Shown: positions 25,501 to 38,427 of the stretch, piece after piece | How the letters are laid out: each line of letters opens with the position of its first letter | Numbering within the stretch: position 1 is the first letter of the stretch | NCBI GenBank assembly: GCA_035041965.1 | Contig: JAPYMA010000169.1 | Coordinates: forward strand, 62,001-126,000 | DNA from: Anisakis pegreffii | Taxonomy: Eukaryota > Nematoda > Chromadorea > Rhabditida > Anisakidae | DNA: 64,000 nucleotides | Direction of reading: 5' to 3' | Translations under genes and position numbers: made by a program | Notes under the pieces: model-generated | Databases searched by the model: none | The model's input: only the letters and a program-made list of their open reading frames with translations | Told to the model about the DNA's origin: nothing

Positions 25501-26943
25501 ATTAGGCATTCAGTTTAGCTAATTTGAATGCGTCATTTATGACGATTGCCGTTAACTTGGGATGAATGCTCAATAACACTATTTTAACATTGAATTATAT
25601 GATTACTTTTGTTGAGTAATGACTCACTATTATAGACATCCAGTAAGAAGGATGAATAATGAAAAGCGAACTTAAAGAATGATAGTTGACTGTGAACTTT
25701 TGAAATGAACAAACCAGGTCCAAGAAATTGACAGCCACGGGCTCGAACTGCTGACCATAAATTCGAGGAAATATGTGATGCATTTTGATAAGCAATCAAT
25801 AGTTCACAAATGATCCTCTCAGATAGTGACCTAATCATTTTCAGCGCTTTATAACGACCGTCATCTTCCAGTAATTGCAAACAAATCAGAGAGAATAATT
25901 TACGTTGTAGTGGTCGACTTAATTCATCGCTCCATATACTCCCACCTAAAATTCGCATTATTAGTCTTCAGATTCAAGACTTAAAAGATCCACCGCGCAG
26001 ATACATAATTAAGGGGCAATGATGGTGACAACAGTAATGAAGATGTAAAAGAACTAACCTCTTTCACTATCTGCTTTATGTAAATGAGAGGACAGTCTGA
26101 TTAGAATCGCTTCAGCATCCGAGAATCCTTCATCGGAATCATCTTTTCTCTGAGGCTCTTGTCGCTTCTTGATACCCAATATCGATAGAAGCGCCCAATT
26201 GACGGGCATTTTTTTATGGTCCATTCTTACTGGTGTCTGAAGAATGAATCAAATGAAAAGATAGGCTGAATAAATTGTGAATAATTATCAGTGAGAGCAT
26301 GATAATAACGAAGCTGTTCTATATGAAGTGATGAAGCATGTACTGAAAGATAATAAGATCGTTTCACAATTGTTCCAGTGTAAGCTTTTGAAATTTTGAT
26401 GAGAAACACATTGACCACACAAATTCTTGTTGAAACATCAAAGAAAACGATCAGGGAACTAAAATTCAGTGAATCAACCAACTTGATCGAGAGGACACAC
26501 AGGCGACTGCATAGCAGAGAGACATACTCGACACACCGCATGACCACACGACAGATTTACTGGCGGTTTATGGAGCGAGAATAGCTGCAAGTGATAATGA
26601 TTTTATACTGGGTCGTTAATATTGATAACAGTGAAACTGGTGGAGAGACTTAAGAAATGATGACAGACGGAACAACATAACGATGTCATCAACAACAAAT
26701 TCAGAATGATTGATTTGTTGAAATTTGATATCAACTTACTCGCATGAATATTTCAGCTACAAACCCGTCACCTCAAGTTACTATCCATTAGCATTTAAAC
26801 ATGTATATATAGGCAGTGTAAAAAAGTGTCAATGGAATCGAACAAAAAAGCAACGTGAACAGAAGAGAGAATAAACCTACCACAGAGCACAAAGGACAAC
26901 AAAGAACTTCGGACCAGAGCGTACCCTGGCCCGTAGGGGCCAT
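19591..26943 (-). CDS. rle-1: Roquin / RLE-1 family E3 ubiquitin ligase and RNA-binding protein
   Basis: A 19-exon - strand model, 3150 nt, 1049 residues. Exons: 26881-26943, 26483-26584, 26059-26236, 25715-25945, 25242-25417, 24672-24872, 24441-24579, 24270-24366, 23912-24040, 23272-23663, 22811-22911, 22353-22579, 21691-21868, 21449-21550, 21247-21419, 20915-21044, 20486-20681, 20104-20348, 19591-19680. Residues 15-55 form the RING ([17 protein letters not shown]) with Asp as last ligand, a Roquin hallmark. Residues about 110-340 are the ROQ/HEPN core ([43 protein letters not shown]). A canonical CCCH finger (C-x8-C-x5-C-x3-H, residues 438-457) is split by an intron right after its first Cys codon. 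Then follow Pro-rich linkers, an RRKEI segment and a C-terminal coiled coil ([17 protein letters not shown]). Roquins bind stem-loop RNAs and promote mRNA decay. Junctions of exons 12-15 are least certain. Confidence 0.93.
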
Positions 26944-28460
26944 TTGCTTTCAAATAAATCCTTATTTCAACGCCTCCAGTAAAATACTAAATCCAGAACG
27001 CCTGAAAAAACTCCACTATAATTGGACGGACAAAAAATGAAACGTTACACAATATACGAATCGAAAAGAATCAGGAATTTAACAACTGCTTAGCGTACCA
27101 TTACTGTTCATCAAATAACTAATATGTTTCCTATAACTAAGAACAGTAAACAGTGATAAACAATGTTCGACGGTGAGATTTTCGCAGCAATACATATCGC
27201 GAAAAAGCTGATGATACTTTGTATCAGCCCGGACAGCTGGCTAAAAACTAGTTCGAAGAACCGGTTTGAAGGTCCGGAAATGGTACCTCGTTCGAGCGCA
27301 TACTGCAAAAATAAAAATCCCTTCCAGGTATGAAAACACTTGTAAGTGAAAATCACTTCACGATGCAATAGTGAATTAACTCAAAGAATGCAAAATAGCA
27401 TAGCACATGAAATGATACAATAAATAAATGAAATTTATGAGCACCATAAATCGAAATTCTCGTTCCATAAAAATATGACAACATGGACCATATGGCTTCG
27501 AGAAGCAATGATAATGAATTTACTCCCCAGCACACACTCAACAAAAATCTTCAATCCTACCACTCCTGGTTTTATTCAAAGAATACCAGGAAATGAATGA
27601 ACTAACGTAAAAAGGTGGAGATCGCACATAATTTCAACTTATCAAGCATGTCATACGTTGTATTCACAAGCCCTCCTTAAACGAATTCGACGGTTTTGGG
27701 AGGTACATGCTACGGCAGTCGGTCGTTATGCCACTCGGCCTGCTGCGTGTGTGTGAAGATCGGAGACGCAGAGGATGGCTCATTGTAGTGAGAATTACAT
27801 GAAATATTGTAATTGGTTTCTTCAGGGTTTTCTCATTACTGTGAATGTGCAAAACAATGAATGTGTCCTCGAACCTTTCACAAATTTTCCAGATGTAGCG
27901 TTGCTGGATGCAATAGTTGCGCAATTACATCTTTGATGTCTTTAGCATGCCGCACAACTTTGTAGCGAATGAAAGTGCCGAAATGAAGAGTGTCAGTAAA
28001 GTTATATTGGTGGCAACCGAGAGGCGTTAACTCGTGATGGATTGAAATTGCTGATTACGCGAATAAATGAATGCATAATTGATGAATATTTTCAGATAAA
28101 AATTCGAGAGTTTACACATTCCAAAAGAGATACTCCACGATCGTTGCATGACTGCATTCGTTCTGGTGTATTGCGCTACTTCATTAGCGAATAATGCAAC
28201 TGGTGGGCTGAGTTATGATATAATCGTTATTGTAGATTAAATCACGTGCACATTCACTGTTTTGAAGCTAATATCGTTCTCTTACCTCTTATTCTCCAGT
28301 TCGTTGCAGTTCACAAATTAGCCGTAGTTGAATCGTTCTGCATTTTCAGTCCATGAATATTAACATCAAATTTCGATCATCAGGCAGAACTGATAGCTCG
28401 TATAGATTGATTTAGCAGTGGCGTATTTACAATTTCAATTAACGGACTTCTCGTTTTCAG
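26944..28460. promoter_or_regulatory. Divergent intergenic region between Roquin and INTS9
   Basis: Roquin starts leftward at 26943 and INTS9 exons begin rightward at 28461, so both promoters and the very short first coding exon of INTS9 should lie in these 1.5 kb. I see no clear TATA element. Open frames here are short and without similarity. Spacing and orientation suggest, but do not prove, shared regulation. Confidence 0.45.
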
Positions 28461-31400
28461 ACCTCTTTATCGTGGCAACCAAATCGACCGTGTGTCCTTC
28501 TGAAATGGCCGTCTGCTTCAGTTTTGCTCGATTGTGCCGTCGATTTAGCAACCTTATCTTCATTTCTTCCACTCAACTGTAAATCTGGGTTTGTGTTTTC
28601 ATTGCCTAGCAATATTCGGTAACCTTACTCACCTAAGAATCTGCAAATTTTTAATGTCGGTTTATATGTGCGCATTACTAATTAGTATGCAGTCGGGAAT
28701 TGAAAATGTCTAGTCGGCAGTACTAAAGTCGTTTGTGGAATTTCTCTTTCTTTTTTGTCATTCATCTGTATCCTTCGTTTATTTTCTTTTTAAATTTTTG
28801 GTGTTATACCGAAACAAATTATTTCAAATTGACACATTACTTATCTTATTTCTTAATTCATAAAAACTTTTCTTTAAAGATCAAAATTCGATGAACTTCC
28901 ATCGTATCGTCAAGACACGTCAATGGACTATTTAAAAATGTGTTGTGATAAAGTATTTGTTGACGCTCCACTCGAGGTTCACCCAGTTCCGGTAATTTCT
29001 TTTAATCATCTCATTTATTTTATTGAAAATATTGTTTGCTTTTTAAAATAAATCAACAGTCTCCAACCCGGCCAGAAATAAGAATAATTTCTGCACGCAA
29101 GTTTCGAATGCAGTCATTGAGTTGAATCAGTGTAAATGATATTAATTTTGAATTTTAACTCGCATCTTCGAGCCTCGGTTTAGATGCTCGTTTCCATTTG
29201 CAAAATGTTCATTTCACTCTCATATAGAATATTCTATTTTACGTTAACTTCTCGACATTACTTGTAATATTTATGTAGCTGCTTATTTATTGTACTGTAT
29301 CAACGCTTTGTGAATACCTCGAGGAGAATATCAGTTATAATCTTTGAATATTCGTTATTACCAAAAGTTTCAGTTTCATCTGATATCGATGGGTTCAGTT
29401 GATGCAATAGTGATATCAAATTGGACGTCCCTTTTGGCGTTACCGTTTTACACTGAATTCACACAGTTCAGAGGAACTGTTTATGCCACTGAACCCACAC
29501 TTCAACTTGGCAGGTGACTGTTCTTCATCGGTTCATTTACGTTACTTTTGACATGCGGAATTTCATTTGCTTGTTGTGAGAAATAACCGATTCATTATCG
29601 TTAGATTGGTAATGGAAGAGATGCTGGAGTATTTGGAGCGTTCCGACAAGATGGATGTTAATGACAAATGGAAACAGCTCGACATCTTTACGTTCGTTCT
29701 CTACTTGCACTCTTATTTATCGATGTCATAGATGGTTTCTGAATTTATTTGCTTCATCTAAAATTATAAGCAAGAGCATTTTATTCATTGAGATGAATAT
29801 TAATGTCAAAGTAGGAACTAGCGAATAGCTAAAATTTCATTCATATATGCAGTACAATTATCTTTTACATTTTCAAAAATTCATCACAGTAACATGTCGT
29901 CTCTCGTTCAGAAATTTTTCGAATTTACCGTCGAGTGACCCTCGTGGATGGGTTCAGTTCTACACGCGCGAGCAGATGCAAAATGCTCTCTCTAAAGTTC
30001 AAATAATATCTTATCACGATACCATCGTATGTTCCTAAACACTACTTGATTATTCGACGCCCACCTCTCTTCGTTTCTATTGAAAAATTATGAATTCAAA
30101 GCAAATCGTGAATGAATTCATTCGGAAAATTCTTGTATTAGTCAATTTCACATTTTATTTAAATTTCAAATACGCATCTGAACAAACTCTGAACGACATT
30201 GAAATTCTGAATGCGTTTTAACATCATTGAAATTCAGAATTTGTTTAGATGTCGTGTTACTTCATTTGTTTCTGTGTTTAATCGAAGAATCTGATCGTTC
30301 TCCATATTATTTTAGAATATAAATGCTGCTCTAACTATAACTGCATATTCAAGTGCTTATTTGATTGGTTCTTGTAATTGGGTGATACGTACAGAGCATG
30401 AAAAGGTTCCGTGGAATTTGAATTTAATTTTGAAACTTGAAATTTGTTGTTTTCGGGATATTTTTTGAATTCGTTTGTAATTTTCTTATCGTAATTCTTC
30501 TCACAGTTTCTATTTGTATTTACATCCACCAAATTGTTCATTTGTTAAGCTGTGCCTTTAATTGATTAATTAAGCGTTCACTTAGATTCAAATTTAATTC
30601 TCGATAATGAATCGCTTCTGATGCGTTTGCTGAAATTCAATGACTGTGCGATATCGTTTGATGAAGTAGGGAATATTATAGAATATATTATAAATATTAG
30701 TGAATCATTGATAAACTGTTATTATTGTGATTTGCTGATGTGTTTTAGTTCACTCTCAATTTCGTTTCATTGCAGATCTGTTATTTATCAGCGACTTCGT
30801 CACGTAATTCACATACAAAAGCTGTTCACTGGGATCAGTTGCGTAACGCAGACGCACTTATTCTGACGTCGATCTGTCGATTCCCCGAACATACTCCCGA
30901 TAATTCGGTCTTCAACGTGTTCACGGTGATGGCTGATACGCTGAAAAAGAATGGCTCAGTGCTGCTTCCAGTATGCCCAACCGGTGTTCTCTACGATCTT
31001 CTTGAAGTGCTAACGAATCAATTGGAACAACAGAATATTCCAATGGACATTCCCGTCTATTTCATTTCACCTGTAGCTGAAAGTTCAATAGCATTTTCAA
31101 ACATTTACGTTGAATGGCTATCGGAAGTGAAACAAAGTGATGTTTATGTACCTAAAGAACCGTTCACACATGCAAATTTGGTGCGAAGTGGACGTTTAAA
31201 AGTATTCGAGTCACTCGATCGAGCTCTCTGTCAGCAAATTAAAACGCCGTGTATACTCTTCACTGGTCATCCGTCGTTAAGGTTCGGTGAAGCGGTTCGT
31301 TTCTTGGAGTTATGGGGTAACAATGCTCGAAATGCGATCATAATGACAGGTAAGGTGATTCAGTTTTGTGCATTTCATTTTCGTATTCACGGTTCTATCC

Positions 31401-34052
31401 TTGAAAGGTTTGAATGAGAATAACATTCTCTCACTCGTCTCCTCTGACGCTTATTACACTCCCTGTTAGAATGTGTTGATGTTGATACGCGATTGCTTGT
31501 TAGTGGTAACAGCTTCCGATCGTTGCAATGCTGTTGTCTGTGTGTAATAGTTTGATTGAACGAATATGGAGCTAACTTCAGATCCAGACTATCCATTAAA
31601 AGATGTTTATGGTCCGTATCAAAATTTGGCTATTCGAGCGTTTTTTTATCCGATCGATACAAGACTCGATTACACGCAAGTGAATCAGTCCGTTATGCCC
31701 GACCTCTCACCGAAATTGCTGCTTATGCCCGATAGCTACGTGCAACCACCGCCGAACGCACCACAGCGTGTCGACTTCATTGTTGCACACAATGTAAATG
31801 TTCATTGGTTATTGCTTGCGTAGAGTCGTCGGTATAGTTAAGAATTCTTTTTGTCGTTTTGGCATATTCTTGTGCGATGGGATTTTAGAAATTCCGGTAT
31901 TCGAAGAAATTTATCAACCTGATAAATATGGGTAGAGAACTGAATCCAGAAGTATCCTCAGTATTCATTTATGGTATTTATTTATTTGTAGTGTATTCTA
32001 CAGTATTTCTTTCATCCTCTGAGTGCCAGCAACGCACTGCCTTCAAAATTCCATTTCCGCTGACTCTTTAGTAGCGGTTCTGTTTTACAATCGCACATAA
32101 TCGTTTGCTCCGAAGAATGGTGTTAACTTTCAGAATCCTTACACAACATTCCGTTTCGGTGAGCCACTAACGATCCCTTCAATAACAAAACGAAAACGAA
32201 TTCGTTTACATCCCGAAGTGAGTATTCGATTTTGATCAATCGTTTCGTATTGCATCTTCTCAATTTTTTATTTGAAATGCTGATAATTTCAGTTAATCAA
32301 GGGCCTTAACTTACGTGCACGTGATGAACAATCTGATGTTGGTGTTTGCGCACTGAAAGGATATTTGTGCGCTTATGATAACGCACTTGAGCTGAAGGTA
32401 AAGCTCATCCACTTTTTACTAGTGATGGCAACCGACTGACGTTCGGTCGGTCGAAAAAATCCGCCAAATTCGACCGGAATCCCAAGATTCTTATTCCGAC
32501 TGAATAATTTTGAAATTCGGTAGGAATTCCGAATGTTGGAATCTCAAAATGGGAATATGGTCGTATTCCGATTCCAAAATTTGATCGGACGTCGGGACGT
32601 CCGATCAAATTTTGGAATGTTGAGAAGTCGATTCGGTCGGATTCCGATTGAACTGAAATTTCGTTTGGATGCCATCACTCCTTCTTACTTACCACAGCGA
32701 CACTAAGGCAACTTCATTACTGTGCGTTCATCATTTGTTTCTGTAGTCAGCTATCGTATCTATAGACTGTCATTTAGGTGTTGAATAATAAGAAATTAGC
32801 AATAACGACAGTAATGATGATGCTGATCGTTCTGTTTACGCATAGGATTCTGATGAAACAGGTGCTCTGCTGAAGGCTTATAAATGTGTGCGTTCTACCG
32901 TTTCTTTCCTTCTTGTAATGGTCTTTTGTTTTGCATAGTGTAGCCTTTCCTCGTTCATCATGACAACAGTTGAATGTGATGATCAGCCTTGTTGATCATT
33001 CCAAGATCAGTTCTTAGCAACATTCTATCGAAAATATCTGTTGCATGCTTGCTCAGTTCATGCTTACTGCAGTTGTTATTACGATATTAGAATATTGCAT
33101 ATGATACAGAGCGGATAACAACTCAGTTTGATAATTGTTGTGTGCGATGGAAGGAGAGAGAGAGAGCATAATCTGCGTCGGTTTTCAATTTCACACAAAC
33201 CCGACAGTGCTGCTTCGAGAATTTTCGTTCATTGATCATCAGTTGTTTTGTGTTGATGTAAATTATTGTCAGTTTGTACGTGTGAAATTTAAGCCTGAAT
33301 CGATAGTGGGAAAGGAACGTGGACATAATGTTGACTCCATAAAAGCACACAACGTTGGCAAGCTGAATGTGGAAACATTACTGCGAGCGCTTCAAAAGGT
33401 AGAAAATACTTTATTTATCACCGCGGTATTTGAAATGTTTACCTGCTTGATGCGGTGATAATTTTGATTATGGCGATGAAGTTTCATTTGTCGAAATATT
33501 GCTTAATATCTTAGCAATAAGCCTTATTTTTACCTACCTTGCTCGCGTTATAATAATCAGCTGAATTTCATCGCATTTTCTCATGATAACGAATTTTGAA
33601 TTCATTCTTCATATATCCTATTTGCTCGATGGTTCATTCATTGGTTTTAATGATGTTGATATTTAAGATACAATGCATAAGCTATTCATTTGTATTTGCA
33701 GAAGAATCTCACAGCAACCTCAGAAACTTGTGATGGTTATACGATCATTAAAATAGTTAGTCATTTGATTTTTTTTCTATCCCTCATTGTTTGATAATCA
33801 TAATTATAGTTGCCTCAAAACCTGGTATGAATATTCAAAAGGTAGAGGTAACTGAAGCAACGAAATTGATATTAATGGTATGATTTCGAGTTCATTTATT
33901 GTGCAGTTTATTCAAAATTGCAGGCGAATTTCCCAGCTGAAATAAGATTAGATGCAGATGGTTATCGAACGAAAATCACGTCTTCATATAAAGATTTACG
34001 TCGTAGAATTGCTGAAATTGTAGCACATTGTCTGAAAACACTCTGTGACTGA
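28461..34052 (+). CDS. ints-9: Integrator complex subunit 9 (INTS9)
   Basis: Fourteen exons on the + strand join in phase to 2058 nt (685 residues plus stop), close to the length of animal INTS9: 28461-28618, 28880-28991, 29374-29513, 29605-29691, 29912-30026, 30316-30405, 30776-31349, 31582-31793, 32134-32217, 32293-32397, 33273-33398, 33702-33759, 33810-33877, 33924-34052. The protein is a metallo-beta-lactamase/beta-CASP fold: [78 protein letters not shown] and [13 protein letters not shown] all match INTS9. As in other INTS9 proteins the zinc-binding HxHxDH motif is missing, consistent with a non-catalytic partner of INTS11 in snRNA 3' processing. The C-terminal exons form the INTS11-binding region. 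The start codon lies in an unresolved tiny upstream exon. The intron after 33755/33759 has a weak donor. A MITE sits in the intron at 32.4-32.7 kb. Confidence 0.93.
32419..32679. mobile_element. MITE, palindromic family, copy 3, in an INTS9 intron
   Basis: The element is bounded by TAGTGATGGCA on the left and TGCCATCACT on the right and sits wholly within the INTS9 intron between exons ending at 32397 and starting at 33273. It contains a 22-bp perfect inverted repeat with a 2-nt loop (32572-32593 and 32596-32617; TTCCAAAATTTGATCGGACG at the start of the arm). Internal sequence aligns with copies at 7.0 and 15.9 kb. No coding capacity. Confidence 0.8.
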
Positions 34053-35091
34053 ATCATTTGCACTTATTCACTGATTCGGTCAAGGAAACGGACACACTTT
34101 GAAGGTTATCACTTTCTCAGCAAGACAATCTTCACTTATTTATGAATCAATGCATGTACTATTGACTCCTGGAACAGCAGAAGAACATGATCACACCACT
34201 GCAGGTGCGTGTTTAGCTTGATCTGTTTGGAAGGAGTATAGATGATCTCAACGGGTTTTCAAATATAGTTGTTTTTGTTGATGAAATGGTTGTTCTGATG
34301 TTTGTTGATTAAACAGATTATTGAATTCATTTGATTTGTAATCTCACTGAGAAATGTATTTGGTCGCGGAATTATAAACTGTCATTAATGGTGCGCTTCT
34401 TTAATGGATGTTCCGGTGATAACTATTGGTTTGGTATCTCTGTTAATGAGAGAAGAATTTTTGGTGCTCTTTTAAAGACCATCTTAAAAGGCATGATTTG
34501 ACAAAATGGAAGAAATCACTCGATAAAGACGAGTGCCGGAAAACGAGAAGTGGTACCATCAAAGGTTTGTGCTCGTGATGAGTTGTAACTGCTGATCGAG
34601 CGAGGAAAAGCTTTGGAAGTGTCTAAAAGATATGCTCAACTTTTAGATTATATGTTGTGTTGGTTGGCATGTTGGATTTAAGAACTGTAAGTAGATTCGA
34701 TTGTTACAAGATGGAGTTGCTTGAAAAGTATTTCGAATCGTTGTTTTTATCGCAGGTTATCAGCCGGAGTCAGTTTTATTAGTCATTTGCGCATTATCGT
34801 TGATTGAACTGTGAAATGAAGCATCGTCTCGGTGATGCTTGAAATGTGCGAAGAAGTTACAATCTGAAATCGATTCATTGTCTTTGTGCAACTTGCAAAT
34901 AAGACATTTGATTGTTTGCGAGTGTATATTCGGAACGTTTGTTGACTTAAGTAAGAATAACAAGATAAAGTGCACTTTTTCATTTCGTAAATACAACGAA
35001 CATCTCCAAATTATTCATTCATACCTTCACCGAGGTTTACTCGGAGATTTCTCATAAGAAACGACGAACAAATTAAGTAACAAAATTGATC
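34053..35091. other. Convergent 3' flank between INTS9 and the unknown membrane protein gene
   Basis: The two genes end toward each other here. An open + strand patch at about 34108-34204 (KVITFSARQSSLIYESMHV...) followed by a GTGCGT donor looks slightly coding but has no partner exon. Otherwise nothing is seen. Confidence 0.4.
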
Positions 35092-38000
35092 TTAAACGTA
35101 ATTATTTTCAATGGCTGTATTAAGTTGTTGTTCGATGTCGTTGTTGTCATTGATATCATTAGTGCTGTGGATGGTAGCTCGAATTTCTTCATAGATTTCA
35201 CTTCCAATACGTTTTTCATCTTTCATTAACACTGTTCGCGAAGTCTGCAATTTCATTTTACACAGAGACAAGGATCAAGAAGGTTTGATTGAACATATCA
35301 TGAGTCTGGTGAATTTGTGCATGCAACAAAAAATATGAACCAAAAATTCAACGAGGAGTGCTTTTGAGTTTGCACGGCTCAACGCAGCTCGCGAATGTAT
35401 TGATTTTGATTTTGTTTCAGTAATAAATCAATTAAATATTCTCACAAAATCATATGCAGTTAATTTTTTAAAATTCACTTTTATGACAAGAACGTTGTGT
35501 GTTGATAATAATGAGTAGCATCGATTTCGAGAAGAAAGTTATCAGACCTTATGTGAGGGAATTGGTGAGACCATGATTTCACAGAGATCTGCAGCAGCTC
35601 GATTTGCTGCGGGTTTGTTCATTTGATGGAGTTTGAATATGTGCTCTTGCATATCCCTTTTCGACTCTTCATAATTCATGTAGGTAAATTCCGAACGACT
35701 GCCTCAAATTTCTTCATCTTAATTCGTTAACTTAAGATGTCTTCAGTTTGATAATGTTCCGATTTTGGTATATGGAATGTCTTCATACGTTGTGGAATTG
35801 TTAGGCATGTTTTTCAATTGTCCATCAGTAAGGTGTACCGCTTAGCAACATGCCATCCTGGAACTGTAGCCGAAGGGCGGTCATAGCTGCCTGAATCTCG
35901 ATTCAGTAATCATTTACCATGAAAAAACATGGCATTGCAAGTAGGTGAGGTCATGAGTGTTTTCTTTTCTCAATGTATCAGTACCTTCTCCCCACCCTCC
36001 CTCCCCCCGCTCCTTCTTTTAAAAAAATCAAAATGGGCCCTCCTTTCAAATTTCAAGTTCTGGCTGTGTCTACTGAACAGCTCTAATCGCCATTTAGTTT
36101 ACGGTTCTATTTAAGATTATGTTATAACCTCAATGAATTTGTGAGGAATTCTTAAGGTTTGCGAGTTTGTGGAATGTGCAGTGAATATGAAAAGTATACT
36201 GAATAGATGTGTAAGATTGATAACAACAGTGAAATTGAAATCAAAAACTCACTAAAATTTGCTTTTGGTGGCGTTAAATTGAGTGGTTGTTCGCCTTCAA
36301 TAACGACTTCGTCTAACATTCTACCGACTTCTGAATTTGATCACCGATAATAATAGTGACTAGTGAATGTGCGACACTCAATGCAGTCAGTATAACACTT
36401 CTTGTGAAATTGCATCTTTTTGAAAGTGAACTGAATTTAAGTTCATGCCAAGGAAAACTTCAATTAACACGAGTGCTGCCCTTTGACACTGCACTCACTT
36501 AAACGATTTTTAATCCAGGTTATCTCTTTTGTTTATTTTCTTGATTAACGTATTTATTTATGTAAACATTCGATCGGTTTCCTTGTTCGTTCGTTCGATC
36601 AAGATCTATTCATTTAGGTGATATTCAAGTAATATTTGTTGATTCGTATCTTAATGAACGATAATTTGTATGCGAATAGAGTATTGCTGAAACACTCACG
36701 GTCAATTCGTATTGGCTCAATGAGAAGAGTGTTGTCTGTGGACATATCCAACGAATTTGATGTTGTATTACTCTTCAGTGCATCAATCATTGGATAGTTG
36801 TTCACTCTGTGAAAATGTTCCCAATTTTGATTTTATAATTTTAGCGAGCATCAGCCAAAAGCCGTCTTGCACAACAACGATCGCATAGAATGCTAGCAAA
36901 TGAATGTAAAACTGATCGCTACTCACAAATTTCTTCAAGAAATTATCTGAATGTTTCGACTGGAAATTGTTTGAAGATTTTTCAGTTCAATCTTATGAAC
37001 CATGTGGATGAAGGAGACGACTGACTGACAGGCAGTGAACACAAGAGAGATGCATTCAGATGTAGAAAGCCTCTTCTTTTCAAACACTTCAGTTTCTCAC
37101 GTTGATAAACACATCTAGTGTTCTATTAAGCAAAGCATGAGAGCACTGAATATTTCCTATCTTAACAACTACACTCCACACATATTGGATGCTTATAGTT
37201 TCTCAGTAAGCTTCCACGCCTCCCTTATTTTGAGCTGAAACTATTCATTGGGGCGATGCAAAACTTTGCGTATAGTTCTCATACGATGGGATGAATCATT
37301 TTTGTGTGCCGCATCAGAAATCAGTGAAAAAACCGAAATGGTCGGACGACAAGAAGGAACGTTCAACTTGTCGCTGTACTAGAAACGTCGAGTGGTTTGC
37401 GCTAGCGCCAGATACTATAATATATTTTGTTAAGATTTTGTGCGTGGAGCTGGCGCGCGGAGTGGTCTTTCATTGGTGTAAACCACATTTCAGAAATCCG
37501 TGGTTATCATGTTTTTGGCGTCACTCGATTGTTCGTATCAGTTGAAATTCTTAGAAATCGAATGTGTAAAGCTGGTTGATTGTTGATCATTTGCACTGCA
37601 ATGGTAAACCAGCCTTTCATCCGAGCATTTCTTCATCAATTGCGTGTTATTTTCCGTTTGGGCGCCCATATTTGTGTTTGTCGCCGCAGTATTTGCAGTT
37701 TTTCTTGTTGGCTCGAAATTGATTTTCTGTGAAAAGAGAAAGAAAATATTTTGAGATTGTTCGAAGTCACTGACCAGTTTCGTCTATTCGATGTTATCAT
37801 CTGACAGAATTCAAAGGACAGTATAAGCTTTCCCATAACTATTCATCACAGGTACATGAAATCTGATTTACCCAACTCACTTAATTTGTTCTTAGAAAAT
37901 AAATTTGTTTCAAAACTCTCATAACATCAATCGTTATTCATGATTCTTAGGCAATGAAACTTGAATGTTTCATTCTCAGTCGGACATGGAAAAAGAGGAG

Positions 38001-38427
38001 ATTAATAATAACTACCGCATCAATGAGTTCAGTTTGTTGGTCGTGAGCTGGCGTTTTAATATCAGACGATGTTGGTTTTACTTCTGTTGCAGGTTTCTAA
38101 AAATTCTCATGCTTTCAGTAATCGAGTCATTCTTCGGGTAATTTTCCTTGTCTGTCTCCAATCGAATTTTGGTCATGAGCAATCGAACTGATCGTTCTCA
38201 GAATCAGCTGCATATTTACCGTTTTCAAGCAAACAATAAAGGAAAGCTTATATGATATTAAACAAGAACAGACTAACCAATTGTCTAAGAATGCGATCAC
38301 TAAGACATTTTTTGTCCCCCAAGAGTGCTACCTTTGCCTTTGTGGTTGTCTTACAAACGACTATAATTAACGGAACAATCCATAACGCAGTTAATAAACA
38401 AAACGGTAAACAACCCAACCATATCAT
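35092..38427 (-). CDS. Unknown single-pass membrane protein, multi-exon
   Basis: A - strand gene assembled from splice phase and composition: 38278-38427, 38016-38096, 37610-37726 (5' part), possibly 36927-36959, then 36700-36806, 36253-36330, 35548-35606, 35092-35244. The first exon starts MIWLGCLPFCLLTALWIVPL and continues with a hydrophobic stretch to about residue 25, then a basic CKTTTKAK: a signal anchor or transmembrane segment, not a typical cleaved signal. The rest is polar, Thr/Asn-rich (KTANTAATNTNMGAQTENN) then acidic (MLDEVVIEGEQPLNLTPPK, RIGSEIYEEIRATIH), ending AIENNYV and TAA at 35092-35094. The four 3' exons join in perfect phase, as do the first three. The join between 37610 and 36806 is unresolved (phase conflict), so either an exon is missing or a non-consensus donor is used. 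About 240-250 residues. Family not recognised. Confidence 0.6.

Noticed and set aside
34108..34204. Coding-like + strand patch after INTS9 (KVITFSARQSSLIYESMHV) followed by a GTGCGT donor
   Set aside because: No good acceptor before it and no continuing exon; it lies beyond the INTS9 stop and is probably 3' flank.
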